In this document: one piece after another, positions 1-8,656 of the stretch
How the letters are laid out: the number at the start of each line of letters is the position of its first letter
Position numbering within the stretch: position 1 is the stretch's first letter
Assembly: GCF_020883455.1 (NCBI RefSeq)
Contig: NZ_CP086615.1
Coordinates: 1,364,001 to 1,428,000 of the forward strand
Length of the DNA stretch: 64,000 bases
Source of the DNA: Spiribacter halobius
GTDB taxonomy: Bacteria; Pseudomonadota; Gammaproteobacteria; Nitrococcales; Nitrococcaceae
Direction: 5' to 3'
Position numbers and translations under genes: made by a program
The notes under the pieces: generated by a model
What the model saw: the letters and a program-made list of their open reading frames with translations, nothing else
Told to the model about the DNA's origin: nothing
Database searches by the model: none

Positions 1-2
1 AC

Positions 3-1763
3 GAATACCTGTTGCAGGAGCAGGAGGACGGGGAGGACATCCTGGACTGGCTGGAAGTCCAGCCCTGGTGCACCGGCAAGGTGGGGATGATCGGCATCTC
101 CTGGGGCGGCTTCAATGCCCTGCAGATCGCCGCCCGCCGGCCTCGTCAGCTCAAGGCCGTGGTTGCCGTGGCCGCCACGGACGACCGCTACAACGACGAC
201 GTGCACTACATGGGCGGCTGCCTGCTCAACGACAACCTCTCCTGGGCTGCGGTTATGTTCTCCCTGAACGCCCTGCCGCCGGATCCCAAGGTCGTGGGCC
301 AGCGATGGCGCAGGATGTGGCACGAGCGCCTGGACGGCAGTGGCCTGTGGCTGAGGCAATGGATGGCGCACCCGGTACGGGATGAATACTGGCGCCATGC
401 CTCGGTCTGCGAGGACTATGCCGCCATCGAGGCGCCGGTATTGATCGTCAGTGGCTGGGCCGACGGATACACCAATCCGGTCTTCCGGCTGCTGGAGCAT
501 CTCAAGAGCCCCGTTCGGGGCCTTGTGGGACCGTGGAGCCACGTCTATCCCCACCTCGGCCGCTCCGGCGCCAGCATCGGCTTTCTGCAGGAATGCCTTC
601 GCTGGTGGGACCAGTGGCTCAAGGGCGAGGAGACCGGCGTTATGGAAGACCCGGCCCTGCGGATCTGGATGCAGACGGCCAGCCCACCGCGGGCAAGCAG
701 CCGGACCGAGCGCCCGGGATACTGGCGCACCGAGCCCGCCTGGCCTTCCCCGAACGTCGCCGCTCAGGACTGGCGCCCGGCACCCGGCAAGGCCCTGCTG
801 CCGCCGGGTGCGGAAGCTCCGGCGGCGGCCCGGCCGCTGACCGTCCAGTCCCCACTTCGCGTGGGGCTTTTTGCTGGCAAGTGGTGCTCCTATGGCGCCG
901 CCCCGGATCATCCCTATGACCAGCGCGACGAGGACGGCGGGTCGCTGGTCTTCGATTCCGAGCCCCTGGAATCGGCTTTGGAGATTCTGGGCGCTCCGTC
1001 AGTGGAGCTGACGCTGGCTTCGGACCGGCCCGTGGCTATGGTGGCGCTGCGTCTGTCCGACATCGCCCCGGACGACAAGGCGACGCGCGTCAGCTACGGG
1101 CTGCTCAACCTCTGCCAGCGCTCCAGCCAGGCCGAACCGGACCCGCTGGAGGCCGGCAGGCGCTATCAGGTGCGCGTGCCGCTCAAGGTGTGTGCCCACG
1201 CCTTCCAGCCCGGCAACCGCATCCGTCTCTCCGTCTCCACCTCCTACTGGCCGCTGGCTTGGACGCCGCCGGAACCCGTGCGCCTTACCGTGTGGCCCGC
1301 CGACAGCCGCCTGCGGCTACCCGTGCGCAGCTCCCGCGGCGAGGAGGCCGAGGGCATTCGGGCCTTCGCCGGGCCCGAGAGCGCCCGCGCCCCGGCGCGC
1401 GAGGTCGTTGAGCCGGAGCACCACAACTGGTGGATCCACCACGATCTGGCCGGCGAGGAATCCACCCTGGAAGTCATCGCTGACGAGGGCACCTACCGGA
1501 TTCCCCGCATCGATCTGACCGTCACCCAGCGTGCCACCGAGCGATACCGCTCCCGCGGCGACGACTTCACCTCGCCGAGCGGCGAGGTGTGCACCACCAG
1601 AAAGCTGCGCCGCGGTGACTGGCAGATCACCGTGGAGACCCGGACGCTGCTCACCTGCGATACCGAGAATTTCTACATCAATGCCAGCCTGGACGCTTGG
1701 GAGGGCAAGAGCCGCGTGTTCAGCCGCATCTTCAACGAGACCATCCCGCGGCGTCTGCGGTAG
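3..1763 (+). CDS. CocE/NonD family serine hydrolase (5' truncated)
   Basis: Alpha/beta hydrolase of the X-Pro dipeptidyl-peptidase (S15)/cocaine esterase class, cleaving an ester or amide acyl bond; the natural substrate is unknown. The reading frame is open from the first bases of the window, so the true start lies upstream; the TTG at 12 is not a credible start. The nucleophile elbow GISWGG places the serine at codon 99-101, the acid lies in VSGWADGYTNP (Asp at 462-464) and the base in GPWSHVYPH (His at 540-542), so the Ser-Asp-His triad is complete. The C-terminal half is the beta-rich jelly-roll domain typical of the family. The visible length of about 586 residues covers most of a 600-680 residue protein. 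It converges on the phasin gene downstream. Confidence 0.85.
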   Translation, partial: EYLLQEQEDGEDILDWLEVQPWCTGKVGMIGISWGGFNALQIAARRPRQLKAVVAVAATDDRYNDDVHYMGGCLLNDNLSWAAVMFSLNALPPDPKVVGQRWRRMWHERLDGSGLWLRQWMAHPVRDEYWRHASVCEDYAAIEAPVLIVSGWADGYTNPVFRLLEHLKSPVRGLVGPWSHVYPHLGRSGASIGFLQECLRWWDQWLKGEETGVMEDPALRIWMQTASPPRASSRTERPGYWRTEPAWPSPNVAAQDWRPAPGKALLPPGAEAPAAARPLTVQSPLRVGLFAGKWCSYGAAPDHPYDQRDEDGGSLVFDSEPLESALEILGAPSVELTLASDRPVAMVALRLSDIAPDDKATRVSYGLLNLCQRSSQAEPDPLEAGRRYQVRVPLKVCAHAFQPGNRIRLSVSTSYWPLAWTPPEPVRLTVWPADSRLRLPVRSSRGEEAEGIRAFAGPESARAPAREVVEPEHHNWWIHHDLAGEESTLEVIADEGTYRIPRIDLTVTQRATERYRSRGDDFTSPSGEVCTTRKLRRGDWQITVETRTLLTCDTENFYINASLDAWEGKSRVFSRIFNETIPRRLR

Positions 1764-1843
1764 GGCCTCGCCGCCGGTCGCGGCCCGCGCCCGGCCTCGA
1801 TCCGCGCTGGCGGCTTCCCCACGACAGGTCCATGACTCGGTGC

Positions 1844-2242
1844 CTACTGACTCTTGGCGGCAGTCCGGGTCGCCTGCCTGGTACCTTCCTCCGCAGCCGT
1901 GGATGCCTTCCCGGCGCTGTCCTGCGTGAGCTTCTGAGCGTTCTGGGCAAAGGTCTGGTTCAAGGCCGCGACCTTTTCGACGTCGCCCTTGATGCGCTCG
2001 CTCAACACCCTGGCCACTTTCTGCTGATTTTCGACATAGGACTGGAGGTCTGCGGGGTTTGCTACCTCCAGTGCCGCACGGGCCTGCTGCAGACCGGCTT
2101 CGGTATAGGCCCTGGCGGCCTCGAGTTGCAGGCTGGCGAGCTGCTCGACGTGGTCCAGCACCAGGCTGGCGTAGGTCCGTGCCGGGCCGGCAACGGTGTC
2201 TTCGATCTGGCGGTTCATCTGGTCAACGGTATCGTTGGTCAT
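1844..2242 (-). CDS. Phasin family protein (copy 1)
   Basis: Small amphipathic protein of 132 residues of the Phasin_2 type, expected to coat polyhydroxyalkanoate granules in the cytoplasm. It is almost entirely helical, begins MTNDTVDQMNRQ, and has the family pattern of an AR-YTE-G helix around residues 45-55 followed by a second long helix with repeated QQKVAR-type heptads. I chose the ATG at 2240-2242 because GAGGAG lies just upstream; the longer frame adds a leader unlike phasins. It is a paralogue of the phasin at 9553-9948, sharing the AYTE-GL-Q-R-ALE motif and the same spacing. No PHA synthase is in the window. The C-terminal tail is Ala/Thr rich and low complexity. Confidence 0.8.
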   Translation of the reverse strand: MTNDTVDQMNRQIEDTVAGPARTYASLVLDHVEQLASLQLEAARAYTEAGLQQARAALEVANPADLQSYVENQQKVARVLSERIKGDVEKVAALNQTFAQNAQKLTQDSAGKASTAAEEGTRQATRTAAKSQ

Positions 2243-2677
2243 CACGGCTTCTCCTCGGTTTGAAGGCAGTGCCCCGAGCATTCCTGCGTTTGGAGCGCAG
2301 GTCGCGCTGGGCGGCACCAGAATCCCAGCGTGGGGGCTTGGCGACCGCCTTGTCGGTGCGGTGGCGCACCTGGCTGGACTCCGCAGTCTGCCGTGACCGC
2401 GCCGGCGTCCGACCTCGGGCGGGGCATGGCTGCAAGCGCGGGCATCGCCTCATCCGGTCGCGTTCGCACGCGCACAGACAGCGGGACACCGTCAAGGGCA
2501 GCATCAAGGCTGATCGGTTCCGGGGGTGAGGTGCGATGCGACGCACGGCCACGCGTAGAGGCAAGAAGGCAAGGCTTAACCGTTACTTCTGCTTCTCTCG
2601 GTGGCGAGCGCCTCGGGACGATGCCTTTGGAGGCAATGGCCGCCGTGGCCCAGGATTTGAGGAACGAGGACGACTCG
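2243..2677. other. Divergent intergenic region between phasin and small ORF
   Basis: This 435-base stretch separates two divergently transcribed genes and should carry both promoters. I see no convincing sigma-70 or sigma-54 core pair and no RNA gene. A short inverted repeat (GGTGCG at 2355-2360 with CGCACC at 2365-2370) is the only obvious structure. Open frames crossing it look like GC-rich shadows. Confidence 0.4.
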
Positions 2678-3046
2678 ATGAGCAACGTAGATGCGATCCG
2701 GGAAAGCATTGTGAGCACGATAACGAGGACCGCGCGGTTCCGGCGGGAAATGGCGGCTGCCCCGGCCAACCGGCAGGACGTATATATCTCTGCTGCGGCA
2801 GCAGCGTTGCTCGAGGCACTGGCCGACCACGTGCGCCGTTCCCCCGAGAACAGCGAGATCTCCTCTGCCCTTGCCGGACTGGAATCGGCAGACGGCGACC
2901 GCTGTCGTCAGGCCCTCAAGCAGGCCAGCGACTACGTGAACAGGGTCGGCTTCACGGAACTGGTGGATGCGCCGGGGGCCTGCAGGGGGCTGGCGAGAAC
3001 GATCCGAAGGAACCCGGGCGCCGCTGAACACGCGGAGCGAAACTGA
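2678..3046 (+). CDS. Hypothetical small helical protein
   Basis: Protein of 122 residues that I do not recognise. The frame is open much further upstream, but MSNVDAIRES at 2678 follows an AGGA-type ribosome binding site (GGAACGAGGA) and the upstream translation is low-complexity Arg/Ala/Ser, so the short form is preferred. The body is predicted mostly helical and alanine-rich, with no signal peptide or membrane segment. One cysteine lies mid-protein (DRCRQA) and another near the C-terminus (GACRGL). It stands alone between the phasin promoter region and the DUF2141 gene. Function unknown; coding status is likely but not certain. Confidence 0.5.
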   Translation: MSNVDAIRESIVSTITRTARFRREMAAAPANRQDVYISAAAAALLEALADHVRRSPENSEISSALAGLESADGDRCRQALKQASDYVNRVGFTELVDAPGACRGLARTIRRNPGAAEHAERN

Positions 3047-3227
3047 GACACGGACCCGATGGCCTTGCTTGCCACCGGGTCCCAGCCGCCAGCGGGCGTG
3101 GGTGCTCAGAGCGGTAGCCGCGTTGAGGGATCGGCGAAGAGCTTCGGCGGCATGTGCGGCAGCGAACGGACCTCGATGCTCTGCCTGCGGTTCCATCGCA
3201 GGAGGTCCGCCGTCGCGAGGGTAAGCC

Positions 3228-3677
3228 ATGGGAGTTCGGTCTATAGCGCTGTGCGCAATGTTGGTGTTTGCGAGTCTGCCCACTGCCGTTTTTGCCCAGT
3301 CGTCGTGCCGTGCAATTCACGTGGCGGTTCTGGATATCAGAAACAGTAGTGGAACTGTCGCCTGCGCGCTCTTCGACTCGCCAGAGGGTTTCCCTACGGA
3401 ATTCCTGCGCTCCGCGACGAAAGTCATGATAATGAAGATTCGCGACACGCAGGCGCGTTGCGACTTTATGGGCATTCCGCCGGGAACGTACGCGTTGGCT
3501 GTCATTCATGACGAGAACATGGACGGCAAGCTTGGCACCAACTGGCTGGGGGTGCCCCGGGAAGGTTATGGTTTCTCGAACGACGCAACCGCCTTTATGA
3601 GCGCACCTTCCTTTGATGCCGCCGGCTTTTCGTACGATGGGCGAAGCCTGGATCTGAGAATCAGCCTGAATTACTGA
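3228..3677 (+). CDS. DUF2141 domain-containing exported protein
   Basis: Secreted or periplasmic protein of 149 residues. The N-terminus is a standard signal peptide (MGVRSIALCAMLVFASL, cleavage after VFAQ near residue 24). The body matches the DUF2141 pattern: G-T-VACALFDSPEGFP, then AVIHDENMDGKLGTNWLGVPREGYGFSN around residues 95-120, ending in a beta-strand with terminal Tyr. Members are small beta-sandwich proteins of unknown function. The gene is visibly richer in A/T at third positions than its neighbours, hinting at horizontal acquisition. It stands alone and starts after a moderate GAGGG-like site. Confidence 0.8.
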   Translation: MGVRSIALCAMLVFASLPTAVFAQSSCRAIHVAVLDIRNSSGTVACALFDSPEGFPTEFLRSATKVMIMKIRDTQARCDFMGIPPGTYALAVIHDENMDGKLGTNWLGVPREGYGFSNDATAFMSAPSFDAAGFSYDGRSLDLRISLNY

Positions 3678-3865
3678 GCGGACTCTGCAGGAATAACAGG
3701 GAGTTGATCGACGCTTCCTTAATGGATTCGGTGAAAGCCACGGGGTGCTATCGGAGTTCCCCGCCACTGAGTAAACCAGTTGGGGCAGTGCGTGCGCCGG
3801 CGAACAGACTTGGGTGTGCCGACTGCGGTTTCATCCGCGCAGGTGCCACGTCTTGGATGCACGCC

Positions 3866-4831
3866 ATGAAAGCGCTTCGCCGTCGACAGCCAACATCGAA
3901 GTCCTCCGACCGCGGCGACGCGAGCGGCCCTGGCGCCCCGGAATCGAGCAACACCATCGCCGGCGAGGAAGGCCAGACCCTGATCCGAAACCTTCACCTC
4001 GGACCCACAGCGGCCGTCGCCATCGTGCGTCTGGCCGACTGGCGTCTTTCCGCCATCTCCCGTGGCCTGGAGATGGCACTGGGCTACCTGCCCGGGGAGC
4101 TCGATGACGCCTGTCTGCGGGACGTGCTGGCGGACGCGGACGACTCGGCCCGGGTTGCCGAGTCGGTGGCAGGCGAGGAGCGGCCCGGGAACATGGCGGT
4201 ATCTCTGCTCAACGCCGACGGGGAGCGCGCCCCGGCCATGGCCTGGGTGCTGCGTCTCGAGGCGGGTGACGCAGCCAATCTGCTCATGGTCTTCACGCCC
4301 TTGCCCAAGGGGGAGGGCACGGGTGCCGTGTCGGGAGAGGATCCGGTGACCGGCCTCGGCGCGCGCCGGTACTTCTCCAGGCGCCTCGCGGCAGCGCTGC
4401 GCACTGCAGACGCCCGGCAGGAGCTTGTCGGTTGCCTGATCGTGCAGCTTGACAACATCGGGACCGCTTATAGCGAAGATGGCGAATCCGTCGGCGAAGA
4501 GGCCATTGCCGTGATCGCGCGACGTCTACAGCACGGAGTGCGCAGCTATGACAGCGTGGCCCGCCTGGGGTCGGATCGCCTGGGGGTCGTGCTGGAGCGC
4601 CTGGAGTTGCCTGTCCACGCGTTGCGAGCTGCGCAGCACGTTAATCACGCGCTGGCCGAGGCGATCGCTTTCCCCGGTGCGTCCGTGCGACCGCGTGTGG
4701 TGATAGGCGTGGCCGTGTACCCGAGCGACGCGGATAGCGTCGGCCGGGTATTTCGGCGGGCCAGCGTCGCGATGCACACGGCGCGCAACCGTGACTCGGG
4801 CAACGTGGTCTGCGCGGTGACGCCCGCGTAG
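3866..4831 (+). CDS. PAS-like protein with degenerate GGDEF domain
   Basis: About 321 residues: a PAS-like N-terminal half (a VAIVRLADWRLSAISRGLEMALGY segment split by context) and a C-terminal GGDEF-fold domain beginning DPVTGLGARRYF. The signature GGDEF is replaced by GSDRL (in ARLGSDRLGVVLE), and the usual metal-binding DxDxFK segment reads QLDNIGTAYSEDG. Both the catalytic and metal residues are therefore missing and c-di-GMP synthesis is not expected; such domains usually act as GTP or partner sensors. The start is uncertain: ATG at 3866 or 3857, since the longer frame lacks a good ribosome binding site. The downstream neighbour is entericidin. Cytoplasmic; no membrane segment seen. Confidence 0.7.
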   Translation: MKALRRRQPTSKSSDRGDASGPGAPESSNTIAGEEGQTLIRNLHLGPTAAVAIVRLADWRLSAISRGLEMALGYLPGELDDACLRDVLADADDSARVAESVAGEERPGNMAVSLLNADGERAPAMAWVLRLEAGDAANLLMVFTPLPKGEGTGAVSGEDPVTGLGARRYFSRRLAAALRTADARQELVGCLIVQLDNIGTAYSEDGESVGEEAIAVIARRLQHGVRSYDSVARLGSDRLGVVLERLELPVHALRAAQHVNHALAEAIAFPGASVRPRVVIGVAVYPSDADSVGRVFRRASVAMHTARNRDSGNVVCAVTPA

Positions 4832-4865
4832 CCCAAGTTTTACATCAGACCAGGAGAACTGAATC

Positions 4866-5006
4866 ATGAGGAAGAATCTGCTCAGGGCATCGATAGCGTT
4901 CTTGATGCTGCTCATCGTGGCGATCCAGGGCTGCAACACCATGGAAGGCATGGGTAAGGACATCGAGAGTACAGGCCAGGCGATCGAGGAGGAGGCTAGC
5001 GATTAA
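4866..5006 (+). CDS. Entericidin EcnA/B family lipoprotein
   Basis: Tiny 46-residue lipoprotein. It starts MRKNLLRASIAFLML, has a hydrophobic signal segment and a lipobox ending AIQGC at residue 23, so the mature protein begins with a lipidated Cys. The mature part NTMEGMGKDIESTGQAIEEEAS is the classic entericidin sequence. Family members are small cell-envelope lipoproteins linked to stationary-phase or stress-induced lysis (EcnB) or its antagonism (EcnA); only one copy is present here. AGGAGAA lies about 8 nt before the ATG. It follows the degenerate GGDEF gene by 34 nt and could be co-transcribed. Confidence 0.85.
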   Translation: MRKNLLRASIAFLMLLIVAIQGCNTMEGMGKDIESTGQAIEEEASD

Positions 5007-5277
5007 CGACTGCTCGCAGGCTTCCCCGACCTCCGCCCGGGCTGATCGATTGCGGGCCGCTGTCGTGAGCGTGATCGCGAAGACGGCTCGGCAAACCCCG
5101 GACGTAGCCAACCGGGCCGGGGGAAGTGCCAGGCTTGCCGCCTGAAGCTCGCATATGCCTGCATCCGGCGGATTCCGGGACAAACCTCTAGACTGCCGGG
5201 ACGGGGGCGCGGGCGGCAGGCAGCCTGCGCGCGGACAGGGCGAGCCGGCGGCGATCCGGCAGTGGAGGCGCGGGCCT

Positions 5278-5661
5278 ATGAATCTCGAGAAGGTCATCTT
5301 CGGATTCTTCATCCTGCTGGCGCTGACACTCAACTTCGGATTCTTCCTCGGGGAGTTCGATAACCCCGATCATCACAACGTCTATGAGCTCTTTGCGGCG
5401 CTGCTGGTCAGCCTGATCGCCACCGTGCTCAAGTTCGGCGAGCGCACGCAGATCGGTGCTGTCCTGCTCGCGTCGAGCCTGGTGGCGGACCTGCAGCTGA
5501 TCGCCGCGGCCGTGCTCTGGGGCGCGGCCATGTCCCTCTCCGAGGTGGGCATGACCTCGGCGGTCATGGCCAGCATCGTGTCCCTGTCCGGCGGGGCACT
5601 GCTGGCCAACCTGGCCTCGGTGACCATACTCATCGTAGAGACCGTCGGCATGCACCGCTGA
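5278..5661 (+). CDS. DUF6394 family membrane protein
   Basis: Integral membrane protein of 127 residues with about four hydrophobic segments, starting MNLEKVIFGFFILLALTLNF. The conserved stretch NPDHHNVYELFAALLVSLIAT and the following LKFGERTQIGAVLLA fit DUF6394 as I remember it. Start chosen at ATG 5278 because GTGGAGG is upstream and the extra N-terminal extension is unlike a membrane protein. It ends 16 nt before a potassium-channel gene, so the two are likely one transcript and one functional unit. No biochemical function is known to me. Confidence 0.75.
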   Translation: MNLEKVIFGFFILLALTLNFGFFLGEFDNPDHHNVYELFAALLVSLIATVLKFGERTQIGAVLLASSLVADLQLIAAAVLWGAAMSLSEVGMTSAVMASIVSLSGGALLANLASVTILIVETVGMHR

Positions 5662-5677
5662 GGGGGCGCCCCGGGCC

Positions 5678-7420
5678 ATGGAACAACTGCTGCATTTGCG
5701 CCGGCACAGCGTTGTTCCCATGGTGCTGCGGCGCATGCGGGCGCCGCTCATCACGCTGATCGTCAGCTATTCGGTCTCGGTGCTCGGCCTGGTGCTCATT
5801 CCCGGCGCCAGCGCGGACGGCACGCCGTACCGGATGGACTTTCTGAATGCGTTCTATGTGGTGAGCTACACGGCCACCACCATCGGATTCGGCGAGATCC
5901 CCCATGCCTACTCCGGCGTCCAGCGCCTGTGGATGACGCTGAGCCTGTACCTCGTGGTGATTGCCTGGTTCTACGCCATCGGCACGATCGTCGGGCTGGT
6001 CCGGGACCCGGCCTTCCAGCAGGCGGTGACCTGGAACCGCTTCCGCCACCAGGTGCAGGGCCTTGCGGAACCGTTCCATCTGGTCTGTGGCTACGGCGAT
6101 ACCGGCGCCCAGCTCGTCCAGGAGATCACCGATGGCGACGGGCGTGCCGTGGTGCTGGAGCGGGTGGAGGGGCACACCTACGAGCTCGGGATCGAGGATC
6201 TGCGCTCCTACGTGCCGCGCTTCAGCGGCGACGACAGCAATGTGGACAACCTCCTGGCCGCCGGCATCACCCAGGCGCACTGCCGCTCGGTGCTGGCGGT
6301 CACCGATGACGATCATGCCAACCTGCAGATCGCCATTACGGCGAAGCTGCTCAACCCGTCGCTGCCGGTAATCGCGCGCTCGGGGAACGACGAGACCCAC
6401 GCCAACATGGCCTCCTTCGGAACGGATTACATCGTGAGCGCGTTCGACACGTTCGCCGGAGGCTTCGCCATGGCGATCGAGTCACCGCGCCTGCACCGTG
6501 TCTACGAGTGGATGAGTCCGCGACCGGAAATCCCGCTGACAAGCGAGCGCCTGCCGCCGCCGGGGCGCTGGATCGTGTGTGCACCCGGACGTCTCGGCAA
6601 GCGGCTGTGCCAGCGGCTGGCACCGACGGACACCGAGGTGGTGCTGGTGTCCGCGGAGAAGCCGGCATGGATGGCCGCCGACCAGCCGCATGTGCCGGGC
6701 AAGGGAACGGAGGCGGAGACCCTGAAGCAGGCGGGTATCGAGGGGCAGGATACGGTCGGGGTGATCGCCGGCACCGACGACGACGCCGACAATCTCTCCA
6801 TCGTAATGACGGCGCGGGAACTGCGTCCCGAGCTGTTCATCACGGCCCGCCTGAATGCCCGCGCCAACCGCCGCGTGTTCGAGGCCGCAGAGCTCGACAT
6901 GATCATGGAGCCGAGTGGGATCATCGCCCTGCGCATCATGCGGGTGCTCAGTACGCCACGCCTCCCCCAGTTCCTGCGGCGCCTGCGCGATTACGACGAC
7001 GCCCGCATCGGTGAGCTGCTGGAGCACTGGCAGCAGCTCATGGGCACCGAAACGCCGCGCATCCGCGCGTTCACCGTGGGGCCGCAGGAGATGCCGGCGG
7101 TGGCCGACGCACTGCCGCGCCGGCCGGTTACCCTGGAGGCCCTGCTGCGGGATCCCCGGCAGCGGGACGAGACGCTGCCGGCCGAGGTGCTGATGCTGGA
7201 GCGCGACGGCGAGCTCACGCTCCTGCCCGAGCCCGGCGTCCGACTGGAGATCGGGGATACCGTGCTGATCTGCGCCCGCGCGGATGCCCTTGGCCCGCTG
7301 TCGTGGACAGTCAATAACCTCGATGTCTTCCGCTACGTGATGACCGGCGAGCAACGCCCGGACGGCTGGCTCTGGCGCCGGCTCGCCGAGCGGCGCGTGC
7401 CGGAACACCGGCGTGCGTAG
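5678..7420 (+). CDS. RCK-domain potassium channel
   Basis: Inner-membrane K+ channel subunit of 580 residues. Residues about 20-45 and 85-110 are membrane helices flanking a pore loop with the filter TTIGFGEI near residue 70, a TxGFG variant of the K+ filter. Two cytoplasmic RCK/TrkA-N units follow: the first opens FHLVCGYGDTG with a Rossmann glycine motif, the second RWIVCAPGRLG, and a TrkA-C-like unit ends the protein (EVLMLERDGELTLL). The double RCK arrangement suggests gating by nucleotide or Ca2+. It lies just downstream of the DUF6394 gene, which may be an accessory subunit. The start ATG at 5678 follows a GGGGGCG stretch. Confidence 0.9.
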   Translation: MEQLLHLRRHSVVPMVLRRMRAPLITLIVSYSVSVLGLVLIPGASADGTPYRMDFLNAFYVVSYTATTIGFGEIPHAYSGVQRLWMTLSLYLVVIAWFYAIGTIVGLVRDPAFQQAVTWNRFRHQVQGLAEPFHLVCGYGDTGAQLVQEITDGDGRAVVLERVEGHTYELGIEDLRSYVPRFSGDDSNVDNLLAAGITQAHCRSVLAVTDDDHANLQIAITAKLLNPSLPVIARSGNDETHANMASFGTDYIVSAFDTFAGGFAMAIESPRLHRVYEWMSPRPEIPLTSERLPPPGRWIVCAPGRLGKRLCQRLAPTDTEVVLVSAEKPAWMAADQPHVPGKGTEAETLKQAGIEGQDTVGVIAGTDDDADNLSIVMTARELRPELFITARLNARANRRVFEAAELDMIMEPSGIIALRIMRVLSTPRLPQFLRRLRDYDDARIGELLEHWQQLMGTETPRIRAFTVGPQEMPAVADALPRRPVTLEALLRDPRQRDETLPAEVLMLERDGELTLLPEPGVRLEIGDTVLICARADALGPLSWTVNNLDVFRYVMTGEQRPDGWLWRRLAERRVPEHRRA

Positions 7421-7512
7421 CCATTGCGCCGTCGACTGGCATCTCCCGCAGGCACGGCGCTCGGTCGGTGTTTCATCGCGGCCGCTGCGAGCGTGCAGCA
7501 GCAGCCGCGGGG

Positions 7513-7540
7513 CACGGTGGCGTCGGATTCCGCCACCGTG
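7513..7540. repeat. Perfect inverted repeat in convergent gap
   Basis: Ten-base arms CACGGTGGCG (7513-7522) and CGCCACCGTG (7531-7540) with an 8-nt loop. They lie in the 295-base gap between the potassium-channel gene and the oppositely oriented cyclic-nucleotide-binding gene. No T-tract follows on either strand, so it may act as an mRNA-end stabiliser rather than an intrinsic terminator. Nothing else is recognisable in the gap. Confidence 0.5.
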
Positions 7541-7715
7541 GAGGGGTCCGGAAGCGTAAAGGTATCCCCTCGTGCGGTGCGCTCAAGGAGACCCGCCCGC
7601 AGATTCGGCTATGCCTGCGCGAGCGGCTGCCAGTGCTTAGGCTCGGGTGCCGCTGGCGGCGTCGGAGAATCCCCGGGAGTCCCGTGCGTCGGCCAGGTGC
7701 CCCTGCGACGGCGGT

Positions 7716-8189
7716 TCACGCGAATCCCGGCGGATTCCATTCCTCCATCATCTTGAGGCGTGCGGCCTCGAGTCGTTCGGACATCAGCGAGGAGAAGCGC
7801 TTGAGCACCCGGTACCCGAACACGGGGTCGCGCTCGCACTCCTCCCGCACTGCCTCCCCGTCGAACTCGATCAGCGCCGTCTCACCCTCGGCACGGGCCT
7901 GGAAGCTCCAGCGATAGGGCGGGATCAGCCAGGACCAGCCGAGCACATCACCCGGTCCAAGCCTCTGGACCTCGAGCGAGGGGCCGGAGATGGCCGGGAC
8001 CTCGATGACGATGGCGCCCTCGCAGAGCAGGAAGAAGCTGCCGGCGCGGTCGCCATGTTCGAAGACAATGCCGTTCGCCGGCACAGTCCGCCAGGTGGCG
8101 CGGCTGGCGAGGCGCGGCAGATCCTCCGGCTCCAGCCCGGCAAAGAAGGGATTGCTCCTGAGGCGCGATTCGATGGCATCGTCCGTCAT
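7716..8189 (-). CDS. Cyclic nucleotide-binding domain protein
   Basis: Cytoplasmic protein of 157 residues consisting of a single cNMP-binding fold. Residues about 10-110 match the domain: NPFFAGLEPEDLPRLA, then GIVFEHGDRAGSFFLLCEGAI and a phosphate-cassette-like LGPGDVLGWSWLIPPYRW. No helix-turn-helix is present, so it is unlike CRP; it could be a stand-alone sensor or membrane-associated effector. Start chosen at ATG 8187-8189, where GGAGA precedes; the longer frame is unlikely. The C-terminus is a helix (SSLMSERLEAARLKMMEEW). Neighbours give no pathway clue. Confidence 0.8.
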   Translation of the reverse strand: MTDDAIESRLRSNPFFAGLEPEDLPRLASRATWRTVPANGIVFEHGDRAGSFFLLCEGAIVIEVPAISGPSLEVQRLGPGDVLGWSWLIPPYRWSFQARAEGETALIEFDGEAVREECERDPVFGYRVLKRFSSLMSERLEAARLKMMEEWNPPGFA

Positions 8190-8330
8190 GGCCTGTCTCC
8201 CGTGGCTGAGGTCATCTCCGCACGCTACGCCCTTTCTCCGCGCGCTGCCGGTGCGGTTGGTGACCTCGGAAGACGCCGACATCACCGACAGCACCACCGT
8301 CCGGCGACCCTGCGATGACGTCGCCCTATT

Positions 8331-8447
8331 TTACCCGCCGCCGACGCTCGACGACGACAGCCTGCATGGGGCTGTACCCAGGCTCTCGGCCTGATCCAAC
8401 CAGCGCTGAAACAGCTGGGCGGGCTCGCCCTGAGTCTGTTGCGCCAT
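8331..8447 (-). other. Possible 38-residue ORF or gene remnant
   Basis: Short frame starting MAQQTQGEPAQLFQRWLDQA and ending in low-complexity serine and glycine. The first 24 residues look like the N-terminal helix of a larger protein and the remainder looks degraded. It begins 11 nt after the stop of the small ORF at 8459-8656 on the same strand. It may be a truncated PHA-associated or similar helical protein; I have no homologue in mind. Confidence 0.2.
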
Positions 8448-8458
8448 TGTGAGAGATC

Positions 8459-8656
8459 CTATTTACGGTTGCAGGGATGTTCACTGGATGGGGTGGTGCG
8501 CGGCGCTTTTCGATCCGCCTGATTTCCGGGCGCCGGTCGATTAGGAGATTCGCCGAAGATTGCGGCGAACTGCTTCTCGAAATCTTTGGGTACGCCGCGA
8601 TCCGGAAATCGTGGCGCAGCCGTTCTTTCAGGGTGTGACTGGCGGCGATTGGACAT
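8459..8656 (-). CDS. Possible small basic protein, unknown
   Basis: Frame of 65 residues starting MSNRRQSHPERT with GAGAGGG placed about 9 nt upstream. It is rich in Arg, Pro and Lys, with one plausible helix DFEKQFAAIFGE in the middle. Base composition is lower in GC than neighbouring genes. I do not recognise it. It precedes another tiny frame by 11 nt, so the two may be remnants of an older operon or real micro-proteins. Coding status is uncertain. Confidence 0.3.
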   Translation of the reverse strand: MSNRRQSHPERTAAPRFPDRGVPKDFEKQFAAIFGESPNRPAPGNQADRKAPRTTPSSEHPCNRK

